Counted from the stretch's first letter, positions 23,683 through 36,629 are shown. The stretch: 64,000 bases of DNA from Marisa cornuarietis (GCA_004794655.1 SMMW01000567.1:3480501-3544500), one strand, 5' to 3'. A program made the numbers and translations. Notes: generated by a model from the sequence alone, not told the origin.

Positions 23683-24440
23683 TACAAACAAACAAACAAA
23701 CAAACAAACAAACAAACAAACAAAAGCCGGAGTAGTTAGGAATATAAGTGTTTCTGGTGAACAGACAGACAAACAAACAAACAAACAAACGCCGGAGTAG
23801 GTAGGAATATAAATGTTTCTGGTGAACAGACAAACAAAAAAACAAACAAACAAACGCCGGAGTAGCTAGGAATATAAGTCTTTCTGGTGAACAAACAAAC
23901 AAACAAACAAACAAACAAACAAACAAACAAACGCCGGAGTAGCTAGGAATATAAGTCTTTCTGGTGAACAGACAAACGCCGGAGTAGCTAGGAATATGTG
24001 TTTCTGGTAAACAAACAAACAAACAAACAAACGCCGGAGTAGCTAGAAATATAAGTGTTTTTGGTGAACAGACAAACAAACAAACAAACAAACGCCGGAG
24101 TAGCTAGGAATATAAGTGTTTCTGGTGAACAAACAAACAAACAAACGCCGGAGTAGCTAGGAATATGTGTTTCTGGTGAACAGACAGACAAACAAACAAA
24201 CAAACGCCGGAGTAGCTAGGAATATAAGTGTTTCTGGTGAACAGACAGACGAACAAACAAACAAACAAACGCCGGAGTAGCTAGGAATATAAGTGTTTCT
24301 GGTGAACAGACAAACAAACAAACGCCGGAGTAGCTAGGAACAGAAGTATTTCTGGTGAACAAACAAAAAAAAAAAGCCAGATTCGGCAAGAACGTTTCTG
24401 GTGAGTGAACAAACAAACAAACAAACAGAAGCCAAAATCG
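23683..24440. repeat. Composite minisatellite: unique spacer alternating with (CAAA)n
   Basis: Thirteen copies (eleven close, two decayed) of a spacer reading GCCGGAGTAGCTAGGAATAT and GTGTTTCTGGTGAACAGAC. They are separated by (CAAA) runs of two to eleven units. The last two copies lose the GCCGGAGTAG core. Confidence 0.95.
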
Positions 24441-26683
24441 GCAGGAACATCAGGTGTGATTTTTAATGATGCTTAAAAATAGATTTTAGCTGTAAACTTG
24501 CATGTGTGGTTAACTTTTTGGCTGGTTTCTCCTTCGTAATCTGCACAGCAAGACAGAAAAACAATTGCAAAAAAGAAACACTCCCAAAAAATGTTTGACT
24601 ATAGAGTCTGACATTGTCATGTTTTGATAAGAATGGAGACAATTTTCGGCTGAGGTGGGTCGCTTCCACTCTCCATCTGTAACGGACACACGGTGCAAGA
24701 CTGAGGGGAGGGGATTAAGGTTGTTGGAAGGGAGGGGGGGTTGAAAGTAAAAAGAATGTACGCTGGCCAGACTAAGCTTTCTGAAAACAAGATGAAGAGC
24801 TAAAGACGGCTGGCGATGTTTGCACTGCTTCTGTCTACAAGCCCTGCCTGTGTCAAAAATAGAGACAAAAAAAATGTTTTAAAAGGGAGACTACTGCTCA
24901 GCAAGCAAGGGAGACAATGCCTTCTCAACACCTAGCTTCGAGAACCGGTCAGTCAATCAATCAGCCTCTGTGAGACTCAATCGACAGGTTGGACCCATCT
25001 ACCTGTCGGATGTTACAATCCCGGGCCTCTTGACTGACTGCCTTAATAAGTCAGTGCTTCCATCTGCTGGTGTTTTCGAATTATGGAAGGGGTGGGCTTG
25101 ACAAAGGGGGAAGACAAGAGATCCGCGAAAAAAAAAAACAAAACGTTGTCCTCAAGGTGTCTTAGAAGATCCGACCCTCTTCACTGCGCCACAAGCAAGT
25201 GTTTGACACTGTGCTACCGGGACCATCCTGACACCAGAGCTGAATGTCAGCATCCCCGACATCAGTTTTTTTTTTTTTTTTCTTCTAAAATTTGAGATCC
25301 GCTTGTCTGCTATGAAGCGCCAGAGCACGGCCATTACCATCTTGGGCCTGACTCCGGTTTGGAGGTGACTAACTCTCGCCAGACTTGCGCATCCTGCTCC
25401 AGCTTGTACAGGTGACCCTAAACGATCAACCGCCATTGTCACCCCGCTGACCCTCACAGCCTTGACTGCATGCAAATGTGGCATCCGACCGCCAGCCCCG
25501 CTTCCCCCCCCCCCCCCCCCCCCCACAAGCCTTACAGCTACGTACAGTTGTCCTGGGGTCAGATACATTACTTGTCCCTTACGTTAGTCTCCGCTGCCTG
25601 TTTGAGGTGAAATTAAGTCGCACAACAAGAGTTAAGAGACTTAACGTGCAGCCGACCCCAAGTGAGATTATTACGGGTCAGCGTGATCCAAGGCAACGTG
25701 CGTGTGCAGACGTCCCTTCCTCCCACGTTTCCCCCCACCCCCAGCTGGCACCATGTCCTCCTCTCCCCCCCCCCTTCGTTATGCACACGAACTATCGGCG
25801 GCAGCTGTCGTTCGCGTGCACCATCGCACGCACCGTGTCCCCAGGGTAATGACGCAAGTTCAGGGATACCATGCAACCCCCGCACCAGAGTAATATACCA
25901 GCTGCGTGTCAGGAGTTCAGCCGTGCATCACAACACACATCTTGATGATGCTAATAATACGATGCAACTTTAATTATTTTTAAGATAGAACGCAGGATGA
26001 TGATCGTTATCAGTATTATTATCATTATTATTTGCACAGGAAGCCTTACAGGTAGACCAAAGCACAATTATGCGCCATCATAACCAAAACATTGACAGGT
26101 GTTAATTAGGTCCAACATTTGAAAGTCCACATTCTAGTTACAACTAGTCACACCGCTTGGAATACAAATAATGAAGATAGAAACAAACGAACGCTTATTT
26201 TTTTTTCAAACCCAAAGATGAACCGTTGCAAGTCGTTGCCTTTTCTCAACATGTAAGTAGGAAGGAGTACATAGCAGGGGACCTCTACAGAGGCTATAGT
26301 TGTGGACCACTCTTCGGAAACAGGCCGTGACATTGCTTTAGTTGCTGACTCGGCATAAAACACCAATCCCCCCCACTTCTTTTGGAAACAGCCTTTGCTG
26401 CACATAATCATGAATGATGTTCCTAAAGACACCTGACGATGTTATCAACAATGGACAAAATATTGGGATCCTCAGCAGAAACAAATCGCTGTCAGGAGGG
26501 AAATAGACAAAATAATGAAACCCTGTGATCGTCTCCGTACTGACGAAATTGGAAAGCTAGTCATGGCGAGGAGAAGTAGCTAGAAAAGGTATGTAAAATT
26601 TGGGCTAAGTAAACACACGACACACGCACCCCCTCACACACGCGTACGCACAAAGACACAGCTTGGGTTGAAGAGATGTTTAC
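24441..26683. other. Intronic region, one SINE head and simple tracts
   Basis: Holds a T run at 25266-25280, a poly-C of about 19 at 25506-25524 and a decayed SINE head (25150-25232). Nothing else is called. Confidence 0.5.
25150..25232 (-). mobile_element. SINE head fragment
   Basis: On the minus strand CCCGGTAGCACAGTGTCAAA and CACTTGCTTGTGGCGCAGTG line up with the head of the SINE at 42420-42640, including the downstream GGATC near the B box. Confidence 0.5.
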
Positions 26684-26717
26684 CTCCGGACCCCGTCTTC
26701 TCTCGTCCCAGGTATAG
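26684..26717 (-). CDS. Small internal exon of the long minus-strand gene
   Basis: The exon is 34 bp with acceptor CATCGCCCTCGGGCAG and donor CGGAG|GTAAAC. One nucleotide completes a split codon and the rest reads YTWDERRRGPE, leaving in phase 0. The entry phase (2) matches the exit phase of the 28192 exon, giving Ser at the junction and the run FAPSYTWDERRRGPE. The exit phase matches the 20332 exon. The frame upstream of the acceptor is also open, so the 5' border is slightly uncertain. Confidence 0.55.
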
Positions 26718-27531
26718 CTGCCCGAGGGCGATGTAGGAGTCACAAAAGTATAGGGAGTCGGTTATGAGCCCCGTGTTGCTTCCCTCCCCTAATCCTTCCC
26801 TCCCTCACACTTTTTTTTTTTTGTGGCCCGGATATAATATATGCGCTCGATGTGACGCAAACCAGGACTTTGCGTTCTTCTTGTCGTGACCCCTCCCCCC
26901 CACACACACGCCCCGACCCAGTATCAAGCTGCATGCAATGTCAGTGTACCCGACCCACAATTGTGCTAACAACACGTTTCATAATAAAACCAGTTTATCA
27001 TTTCCCACCTGTCCTGCTCTGACGTCATGTTCTAGTGTTCTCTACACATTACACCCTCGGATTTTCGTATCGCTAGACGCTCAAATTTAAATCTTGGTTT
27101 CCTTAATACACGGCGATGTGTGTGGGCTGCTAGTCCTTGCCTCTCACAAACATGGGGCTGAGATAAGGCTTGTGTTCAGCGTGCAGTAACATGTGGCCGG
27201 TTATTTGTCCCTGTCTCAAGTCGAGGTTTTCACCTACACCAGCTCTGCACCGCCCACCAGACCTATTCGACTACGAACTGTCACAAGACCACTGCCACAA
27301 AGGACCTCAGTGCCTGTCACAGATCGTATCTTGGATTTTAATAAGGATTCTGCGTGGTTTTCCTTATTTCTATTTTTTGTTCTCCCACATCATCTGTCTT
27401 CTCAAAAAGTATTCGAAAATGTCGAATGTCCACCATCTGTCTTTTCACCCTTGCTCTTATCTCACGCTGGTTCTTGTGTTCTTACTGCACAGTTGTCTTC
27501 AACTGCTTGGGAATTATACGTCTGAAAATGA

Positions 27532-27582
<51 letters not shown>

Positions 27583-28191
27583 CATGTGTGTGTGTGTGTG
27601 TATCGACTATTAACCCCTTAGGGAAAAGAATGAAAACCATTGCTGGGAGCATTTCGCAACATCTCTGAAGCAGATGCAGGTTAGTGGACATATAAACGCA
27701 CCGTGCGATTAATATTCTACAAGTTCTGAAGACTGCGACATTTTGTCTACACTGCTCGACAGGCGGTTCAGAACTCTCTCTCTCTCTCTCTGGTAAACAA
27801 ATGAACACAACCACTTTGCAGAGAGCTGCAGACTGTTAATAATTTAAACGTCGAAAACAGGTGGACACCATTAAATCGACTGACCTCTCTGCCTCTGAAA
27901 TTCTAAAACTAAAAATCGAACAAAGCGAACCTACAGATATGCCTGCAGGATGTTAATACACAGGAACCAACTAGATGTTGATACATCATAACAAACTAGA
28001 CGTTGACAGACTAAGCAAACTAGAAATTTGTGATTTGAATGAACCACTAGAACTTTCTACACGCTATACTGTATAGAAAAATATAAAATTTTAAAATCAT
28101 TTCACTTAAGTTATGTCAAGGTTCTACTCGCTGTGAGTCTATGACGAGCTTTGAACAGGGGTACTTCCATCTTTCTCTCCACGTAATTTAC
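26718..28191. other. Intronic region with a long GT tract
   Basis: T run at 26811-26821 and (GT)n at 27533-27600. No supported exon. Confidence 0.5.
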
Positions 28192-28379
28192 CTGGGAGCA
28201 AACTTAGACCACCTCGACTTCCACTCACCTTTCTCAAAAACCGCTGTAGACGCTGCAGCGGCTGTAGGTTCAGCTTCAGGCTCGGGCGTCTCGTCGCCGT
28301 GGTCGTCATGACGTTTACCTTCACACGTCACGCACGGCAAAGGGTCAACACAGCTCCTAGAGCCGTCCGCACTCCGAAT
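28192..28379 (-). CDS. Exon with an acidic Ala/Pro segment (or an alternative first exon)
   Basis: The best reading runs from an acceptor ending GACGCCAG (28379) or TCAAG (28386) to the donor CTCCCAG|GTAAAT, leaving in phase 2. It begins IRSADGSRSCVDPLPCVTCE, continues with HGDETPEPEAEPTAAAAS and ends FEKGEWKSRWSKFAP. It joins the 26684 exon in frame. A second reading is also possible: ATG at 28309 opens 27 basic codons (MTTTATRRPSLKLN onward) to an internal donor AGAAAG|GTGAGT at 28229 in phase 0. That would be an alternative first exon, joining 20332 directly. The two frames overlap over 81 bp. The region is CpG-rich. Confidence 0.5.
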
Positions 28380-28399
28380 CTGGCGTCTTGACCATGAGG

Positions 28400-30150
28400 C
28401 GACACGAACACCCAAAAACGAAACTGAACTCAGTTGGGAAAATAAGCGAGTTTACACAGCAGCTCCGCGCACAGTCTTGTTTTATCCACTCCCGACAAGC
28501 CGTGTGGTGACGTCCCTCCCGAGGCAGACGGTCCACTGAACCACCGTTTCAAGACGCCACCTAGTGGCTAAGAACGGCAGATGTTAACAAACTGCCTCCT
28601 TCCGGCCTCAATCGTTACCCTCGCTCCCTCCCTCCTACCTTTTTCTGCCGCGCGTGCTCAGCGCACGTTTATTGCGTGGAGACAAAGTGCGTGCAGCCTT
28701 GCGTGGAATGTTACGTGAGTGGCCCAACGGACAGGTCCAACCGGCCGGTGAAGCTGATTAGTCCAGCGTCTCCTAGGGCACAGCGAAGTGAAGCGGAAAA
28801 ACTGCGGGGATGCGAAGGGGAGGCAGTACCAAGTAAGCCCTCCAATAAAAGTCCAAACTGGGTCCCCACTTTTTTTTCCTATTTTTTTTTTCTTTTTCTG
28901 GGTCGTTTCGTGCCTTGACCTCAGCGCTTTCTGGCTGCGTCGAGCTCAGGGTTGACACAGATGTCAGGGTCACACTCTCTGTCCGATGCTTGAACAGACG
29001 ATACTAAGTCTTGGAATTTACCTGGCACTCTAATTAATTATTAAAATAAAAGCTGAGTCAAAACTTTCTACTACGCTGCAAATCTTCCCGGTTCTTATTT
29101 TTTTTTTTATATTAAAATTACAATTCAAGCCAAACTTTCCACTTCACTGAAGCGAATCTTTGCTCAAGGCAGTCAAGGTGATGTCACGCATGGCTTCCCG
29201 TGTGGCGTAGTTTGGTTCTGCATCACCGACAAAGCTTTAAACCACTCTCCTCTGGATCGTCAACGTCTCCTGACGGCGGCTGGCTCGGCGTCTACCTGTC
29301 ACCTGGCGAAGGCGACTGTTTGCGACGAACGAAACGAAAGAAATTGTTGGTTAAAAAAAAAAAAAAGTTCACGTGCACGACACCACATGTACACGGTGAG
29401 TTAATACACCAGAAAGCAAAATGACAAGCACCAATCTCTCTCTGTGTGTCGTTGGCCTCCCACGTGCACAGACTAACGTCCTTTGAGACTAGGGCAAGTA
29501 CAGCAAAAACCCTATCCGCCCTCTTTCGTCGGTTCTGTCAAACCTGCCGAGAGTTGCGACGAGAATTAGTTCCACAGCGGGTGGGTGTGGTGGAGAGGTA
29601 GGGTAGGAAGGGTCTCCAAGCCGGTGTGTGACTGTCGGCGCAGCAGCTGGACACGGCAGCGGCCTAGGACTGCGTGGTGCGCGGCAGTAGTGACGCAACA
29701 GGCACACCAGTGCTTGCAGCAAGCAACACCAACAGCAGCAGCAACAGCAGGCTGGCAAAAGCAGCAGCTGACGCGCGGACCCGCGGACTCGTGTGACAGT
29801 CGTCTCCCTTGCTGCCTGCAGCCTCTTGACAAAAGGGGGAGCTAACTAGAACCCGCGTGTCGTGCAGGAATTGTGAGGGAGAGAGGCGGGGGCAACGGGG
29901 AGGACTGCGGTGTGACGGGGTCAAGGCTGGCGTGGCGGGTCGGGGTGGGTGCACGGAGGTTGGTGTGCCAGTTACCTGGCGATAGGGAGGGACGATGAAG
30001 GGTAGTGTCGGACCGCGGACGATTGAGTCGTGCGGAGATGAGAGGCAGAACAGCGCGAACTGCCTTATCTTACTGTGTCGCTATCAACGACGGGGTCGTA
30101 TTTCTTGAGCCCCTGAAGAGTCAGTGAGAAAATAGTGACACAGTTGACAC
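28400..30150. other. Intronic region with a CpG-rich, CAG-rich stretch
   Basis: 29490-30060 is GC- and CpG-rich and includes CAG/CAACAG runs at 29719-29765. A donor-like CGCCAG|GTAACT on the minus strand at about 29975 ends a frame with no ATG, so it may be an untranslated first exon of an alternative transcript. No coding call is made. Confidence 0.4.
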
Positions 30151-31607
30151 TCACCCTTCAGGAACTGCGTCATATTTTGTTCCACACTTTCACTTCCAGA
30201 AAATCCTATTTCAGTTTTTTAATTCTACTCTTTCCTATACTCACTATACCCACCCCATCCCGGGGGAAAAAACCCAAGGTTTCCTCAATTTTCACGGTAC
30301 TAATTTGTTTTCGTCTTCTGAATGATTCTTAGGCCTATATATATATATATTTTACATATTTTTCAATTTGGTTTAATGCAATAAAAATACGAAAGCTAAC
30401 AAAATACAAGCGATCGAACTTCAACTCGATAGCTGTATATGTATAACAGTATAAGAGGAGATCAAAGAATTCGGAAGATGAAGAATAAAACTTCTAGTAA
30501 TAAAGAGGATCAACGGTTGTTTATTTATTTATTTTTTTGCCAGTAACGTCAAAAAGTTTTCGCAACACTAACAACAGAAGATGTCGCAGGATGACGTACG
30601 CTGTTCCGCAAACACGCACCTGAGATCACACAGCTGTCGGCAATTAATTTTGGGGCTACGTGCACTCGCAACGTGCCAGGTACGTAGACCGTATGACGTC
30701 GCGCACCCCTTTCACACGGAGGCAAAAAAGTGTTGTGACCCCGGCCCCGCTCACCAGGCGGTCAGTTACACCTCTGCTGCAGAGTGTGCGACATCCACAC
30801 CTGTCCTGCGTGTTCTACATGTATTTTGGGAACAAGGACAAGGAGGCCACAGCAGTAAAATATCGTCTGACGAGGGCGAGATTCATTTCCACTGTGTGCT
30901 TTGAGACTGATCTTACTCACGACCCTGACTGTGGGTTGTGACCAAGTCGACCTCTGACGTGCGTGGAGGTGTCTATGTCTATGTGAAACTTTCTTCGTCT
31001 GAGTGCCTGCATCATTTTCTCAAAGCCATCCACCCTTACTGTAATGCACGGACAGGTGCTGTCTCACGCATGCGCACTCTACTTGCCTACCCTCTCACGC
31101 ACTCAGAAACGCAAAAGCGCAAATTTACCCCAAATGCCACTTTTTCCTGGTCGTTCACCTCATCCACTTCTACAGGCGTCGCCACACAAAAAAAAAACAA
31201 AAACAAACAACAACAAACAAACCAAAAACCCCAAAACAAAAATCCAGAACCGCAGTCAGCAGGTGAAGCTATCCGCTAATGACATCTATTTTTTTATCGA
31301 CGGTGTCTGTATCCGCAACCGGCCTGTCAGACCTGAGAGAGCTGTTTGCTTGACCCAATTCAGTCATATACATGAGAGAGAGAGAGAGATCGACGATTGT
31401 TTTAATGATTAGATTCCGCTGACAAGACAGGCCTCGGGAGAAATCCTATCAGTTTCAGCTGTTGTTAAAAAGCAATTCCAGATTGATTCATGCCAGCCAC
31501 ATTCTCACGGACACAGTTTTCTTCGATTTGTCCCTTGCAGACTAGGCAGACAGGTTTACACAAGAATATGTAACACTCAACACGGAGTCGACAGGCTTTG
31601 TATTCCA
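30151..31607. other. Intronic sequence, no gene called
   Basis: (AT)n at 30337-30350, A-rich run at 31189-31240, GA run at 31374-31389. A strong donor-like site at 30160 (minus) follows a short ATG frame (MTQFLKG) with no further support. Confidence 0.45.
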
Positions 31608-31874
31608 GGGGCCAGTTGCACAACACATTTCTAATTTTAAACACTTTTAGGCCTTAAGTCTTTTTAGATAATAAGTTTAAAGTGCACACCCACAATTACA
31701 CATTTTTTTAAACTAAAACTGCCTTAATTAAGATAAAGTTGTTTAAGTCTGACTTTCCGTCCTGTCAGTACAATTTTTTGTATGTTCTTGTGCAATGCAT
31801 CAAAATGGCAGAGAAGAGATTTTGCTTCTTTAAAACAGTTTTAAGGTTTAGAAACATGTTGTGCAACTGGCCCC
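31608..31874. mobile_element. MITE, copy 1
   Basis: The element is 267 bp, bounded by GGGGCCAGTTGCACAACA and its exact reverse complement TGTTGTGCAACTGGCCCC. It has an AT-rich interior and no coding capacity. A second copy in the opposite orientation is at 57551-57825, and the two align along most of their length. Which DNA transposon superfamily mobilised it cannot be told from these ends. Confidence 0.9.
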
Positions 31875-31989
31875 AGAGCTGGAAATTGTAGAGAACCGTG
31901 AACATAAGGTCGGTATAAGAACTGGGAAGCCCGTTGTTCTTTCCTACTTCGGGCAAACTTTGTTCGAGCTGCACACATCATCTTTGTCC

Positions 31990-32135
31990 AACACTCAACA
32001 GGATGTTGCCCACTATGCACATGCCTTTGTCCACCATGCACATGCCTTTGTCCACCATGCACATGCTTTTGTCCACCACGCACATGCCTTTGCCCACAAC
32101 GCACATGCCTTTGTCCACCATGCAAAGGCCTTTTG
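31990..32135. repeat. 21-bp minisatellite
   Basis: Six to seven units of GCACATGCCTTTGTCCACCA T, diverging towards the right. The unit is a multiple of three, so it reads HAHAFVH repeats on one strand and VDKGMC-type repeats on the other; this is not evidence of coding. Confidence 0.9.
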
Positions 32136-32986
32136 TCCAACAGATGAATGACCTTGTGCAACACGCTTTTCCAGCAAAGAGTTTGCCTTTAGGTTGCATT
32201 TTGACAAACCTATTTTGTGCGCAAAATCGTTTCTGTTAAAGAGATTTACAAAAGTCGGTGAAGTATAATCGGTGAAATATCCCCGGCGTGACTTATTCTT
32301 TGCACTGAAGTGAGTCACACATCGAGAACTGCTCATGCGGAACTGACATTTATTTTGTGTGCCAATGATCTTTGATACATCATGGCCAAGTCAACAGGCT
32401 AATGTACTCCGTTGACTTGATGTGTCCCTTTGATTTGTATTAATGACTGTTAGACAACAATTCGACCGTCATGCGTGTAGCCTGATTAACACCTTTTCTG
32501 ATATGCACATGTGTTACGCCAGTCAAATGATACCTCGGCGCCCACAAGAATTTAGCAGGTCCTGTACGCCAAGTCGCCACAAGGCAGAAAGAAAGAAAAA
32601 AAAAACAACCAACAATAAACATTTAAAATATGCTGCATGTCAGAGACACGTGAGCGAATGGTTAAATAACTCAGGTGATGTCAACAGCGGGCAGGACAAC
32701 GTTAATCGGATTAAAATGTCACAGCTGTCGTCAAGCGGCGATGTCTGACCATCCCTGACGACTTGTGGTTACGTGACAGTCACACGGTCATTACCTTTGT
32801 GTCCTTATTTGAGACAACCGCACCTCCTTATGGTACCTTTGTAAAGGACATGCTCGTTGGCAGGTGGTGGTGGTGGTGGTGGTGGTGGTGGTGTATCCGT
32901 GATTTGGAAAAAGGTGACGCAACTTCCCCCCCACCTCCTGCCAGGTAAAAACCGCGTCTTCCTTGTCAACCATCTTCATTACTCAC
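32136..32986. other. Intronic sequence with a (TGG)n tract
   Basis: (TGG)n at 32865-32892. Nothing else is called. Confidence 0.5.
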
Positions 32987-33042
32987 CTGCCGAGATCGTA
33001 AACGTCCCCAGCAACTAAGGAATGCTTCTTCACGGATGGTCT
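32987..33042 (-). CDS. Candidate internal exon
   Basis: The donor CGGCAG|GTGAGT is very strong. The open frame before it reads RPSVKKHSLVAGDVYDLG and leaves in phase 2. The acceptor is uncertain: a long pyrimidine-rich stretch ends CACGAGCGAG, so the start may be 33042 or a few bases away. If real it would connect the 46517 exon (phase 0) to the 28192 exon with acceptor at 28386 (phase 2). Content is protein-like but unassigned. Confidence 0.4.
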
Positions 33043-33734
33043 CTCGCTCGTGACAAGGTGGTCGGAAAACAAGAAGTCGGAATTAGGACAACCCTTAGTC
33101 AGCGTCCTGTCGTAAACAGAACGAAATATTTGACATGCACACCTTTGACATCGCGACTGAGCAGCTGTCACAACCTAAAACATTCATTTATCAACCAACC
33201 GTCGTGCAACAGGAAAATATCACAAAATAATCGTCATTCTCCTCTTCCCAGTCTTTGCACATATATCATTATATATATATGTGTGTGCGCGCGCGCATAA
33301 CAGTTTATGACTTTGCTCAGTATAAGCGGGATGTTAAAAACACTGCTTGAGTTTAAGCGGGATGGTCAAATCACTGCTCATATACTTGCCGACATCTAAT
33401 CAAAAGCACTACCTAACACGTGTTTCAACAGACACAAGTGGCCTCCATGCGTCTGAAGACCACTTGCTCGCAGACACTCGAGACGTCCCTGGGAATGTCA
33501 AAATTCTTCCTTCAATTTAGCAAAGCCTCCGGTTTGTTCCTTTAAAAGCTGCCCTCTTGGGGCCATAAAAAAAAAACATCAGGCACCACAAGGATCCATG
33601 GAGGTTACCTCGGAGGTAACCACAGGTCAGGGAGGTACAACGGGTAAACAGGCGCAGACCTCGGTAGTAGCCAGAGGTACTCTTTGGCAGTTAAACCTTA
33701 GGCGGTGTGTCAGAACAAACCTTTCAAATTAAAG
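33043..33734. other. Intronic sequence with an (AT)n/(GC)n tract
   Basis: An alternating purine-pyrimidine run at 33268-33298 (AT, then GT, then GC). A small palindromic patch at 33600-33625 repeats GGAGGTTACC and its complement. Confidence 0.5.
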
Positions 33735-33990
33735 TGGATAGATGGCCCAATGGTTCGAGTAAAGATCTCTTGAACCGAAGGCTTCTAAAGCAGCCGCCTT
33801 AACACCTGTATGGCACAGCACACTTCCCCCAGTTGTACCAGTTGAATGAGTACCTGACCCGTTAAAAGATTAGGGAGGGTCAGGTAGCAAGACAGAAAAA
33901 CAGGTATCGCCCTGACTCTGTCCTCATTGGCCCCGAGAAAAGTGCGGTCTCGACACTCCTCCCGTTCATCTCAGACCCAAAGTTAGAGAA
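33735..33990 (+). mobile_element. tRNA-derived SINE of a second family
   Basis: The head reads GATAGATGGCCCAATGGTTC. The body has AATGAGTACCTGACCCGTTA and, further on, GTATCGCCCTGACTCTGTCC. It differs from the 42420 family in both parts. The layout (tRNA-like head and unrelated body of about 180 bp) is that of a SINE; family assignment is not possible by eye. Confidence 0.5.
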
Positions 33991-36390
33991 ATACTTTTAC
34001 TCTCATAAAAAAAATTCTAAGCTAAATCGTTTGAGTTTGGACTAATTAGATCCCGTCACTTTGATTATCCTACATTTGTCAGTTTCTTTTCTCGTCTTTT
34101 TTTCAGCTGTCGTGTTCTGTTAACATTTTAACAAGTATAATGATACCTCCAGGGTATAGGGTTCTCCTTAAGCTTCGCCTGACGTTTCACCGTCAGGGGT
34201 TGTCTCCTCCTTTCAGCTGACAGCTGCAGGCGCTGAGCACTAATCACTTGGCCAGTCTCCCCGACACCAGCCTTTTGAAGTGATACGGTTATTGTCAAGG
34301 ATGTTGTAGGTAGGATACGACTGTGTCGGACGTCTAAAGTTCCTTACACATGTTGCCACGCCAACCCCTACCCTCAGACATCCTGGTCTGCTGGTAGTAG
34401 GAACAGAGGACCGTCAACGAAGAAAGAAAACTCTGTCTGGAAAAACACCCAACTTGGAGAACACGCGGAAGTATGCAAACAAACCCCCCCCCCCAACTCA
34501 GTAACATGTTTTTTCCATTGTTATGACAAAAGCAAACCCAGATTGACAAAAGCACTACCTCCTTTTATAAGGATTTATAATTGGGTCTCTTAAGCTTCTA
34601 GTTGGGTCTTTTCGCTGCATGAGCCCCGCTAATTTACCATCTACCCGGGTCTGTTAAGCTTCTACTTGAGTCTCTAATTGAAGGTCCACCTGGGCTGTTT
34701 AGCTCCTTGCTGGGCCTCACCCAGTGGCAGGCCAGCTTACCTGGTGATCAGCTAGAACCAGTCAAGGATAAATGATGGATGGCGATGGGTCTCTTTATTT
34801 TCTATCTTGTTGTTTGACGACCGAGGACCACCTGAACATCCCAGACGGTACAAGTAGGTCAGCGTACATCACGTGGAAACTAAAGCCAGAGAACTGGGTA
34901 AAAGTCGATAACCCTTCTCCAGTCAACAACCCCCCACCCCCTCCCACTACAAACCTCATCACCAACCACTTCTCTCAGTTCTTCTGCTTCCACCCCAGCC
35001 GATATTGATCAGCAAACACTAGTGTCGTAGCGATCACTCAGGTGATGCCAGTCTCCACCAGTCAAGCACAATGGCTGGAAGTAGGACCAATGCAGTGGTA
35101 ATCAGCTTTGGAGTATCAATTCTCCAGAATGAGATAAAAGTTGGCAGGCACCGCTGCTGGTGTGACGACGGATTGCAAAGGGCTGCAATCAGAACCACTG
35201 ATTATCTCCCTGTTAGAGAGCGTAACGTAACCAAGGCAACCAACTTTCTACTTGTTCCTAATAAGTAGGAAAATTTTTCAGCTTTCAAAGGGATGACGAT
35301 GTTTTCAATAATTCTTTTCCCTCTTAAGGATCGGCAGTTTCCTACTTTCATCCGGCAGGACAGAGAAGGGCAACAGAAGATGTGAGGACAGCTTATGTAA
35401 ACTGATGAACACAGATTAACAATTCTCAGGTGGGTATAAAATGGCGAAACTACGCAATTTTTTGAATGATATGTTTCTGTACAAAAATCAAATTACAAGC
35501 TGGAGACATGTTTTAGTGAAAATACAAGTCAGGCAGTGAGAGTAGTTCACGAGGCCACTCCAGGTGCACCTGCACGAAGAGTCATAAGCGGGTGAACCAC
35601 AATATGGAGTCCCAACTGGATCGCCCAGCAGGCTGGCAGCTTTTGGTTTTAGTACAAATCGTTTCATCGATGTATTCTCGGCACTTTGGGGGAAAACAAA
35701 GAAATTTATAATTTATAAGACCATATGCTTCTTTTTGGCATTTCACCTCGTAGAAAGTTAGCCTCAAAGCAGAAGCCATAAAGTCATAAACTATTTCACG
35801 TATAGTCTATTGCCTCTAACCATGTTGAAAAATAATATCGAAATGAGATATTCGGGAAAAGACGTTAAGTACTGGTGGAGCCTACAAGATAAAGACTGTA
35901 GCACCTTACTATAAATTTAGACCTGATACCGAATGTTTCTTCGTCCTATTCATGACCATCGACGGCGTCGTCAATATTTACATCTCCCGCAATGTGATCG
36001 ATGTCCCAGAATGCAGTTCTGTGGGCGTGTGCAGGCAGCTGCACAACATGACAACGAAGGCAACTCCTCGTGCGGAAAAGTAAGCTGATGAATTATTCAC
36101 TCTTACAGACACTGAATCGCATGAGATTTCACATTTTCAAAGAGAGAGAGAGACTTTGGAGCGCTTTCCCTCTGCTATCACATCATCTATAACACTTATT
36201 GTTGTTGTTGTTTTATTATTAAAGGAACGACGAGAAGGAATAAAGAAAGCGAGAATCAGTAAGTGGAAGAGGAAAGAGGGAACGGCTGTGTCAATCGGAA
36301 GCATGCACAAATAAAGATATCTCGACAGTAAATACCCACAGACGCAAAATTTCTTGGCCAGAAGTGTCGTAAACTCAAATCAAATGCACG
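33991..36390. other. Intronic sequence, no gene called
   Basis: A poly-C of nine at about 34485 and a short duplicated block (GGGTCTSTTAAGCTTCTA type) at 34580-34680. An unsupported ORF of 65 codons on the minus strand (35582-35779) has no clear splice partner. Confidence 0.45.
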
Positions 36391-36394
36391 AGGG

Positions 36395-36490
36395 GATGGG
36401 GAATGTACTAAAACTACGAAGATTAGGACAGCGTGCCCGAGACGAGATCTGAACCTAGAACACAAGCATCCCCCTTACACCCCGACTAAC
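36395..36490 (-). mobile_element. SINE head fragment
   Basis: The minus strand carries GGTTCAGATCTCGTCTCGGG, the B-box region shared with the SINEs at 7159 and 42420, preceded by a diverged A-box region. Confidence 0.6.
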
Positions 36491-36629
36491 GGTCAAGAAC
36501 AGAGCACAGAAAGAAAGGCACGGTCGACTGACAAATATATATATAATATATATACTCCGATCAACAGTGAAAAGGTAGGGAACATTCCGGCACATGAAAA
36601 AATAAAGAGGTGATATTTGCGCATAATAC

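Noticed and set aside
31861..32151. Histidine-rich HAHAFVH repeat protein
   Set aside because: Explained by a 21-bp minisatellite running on from a MITE end; no start context or splice support.
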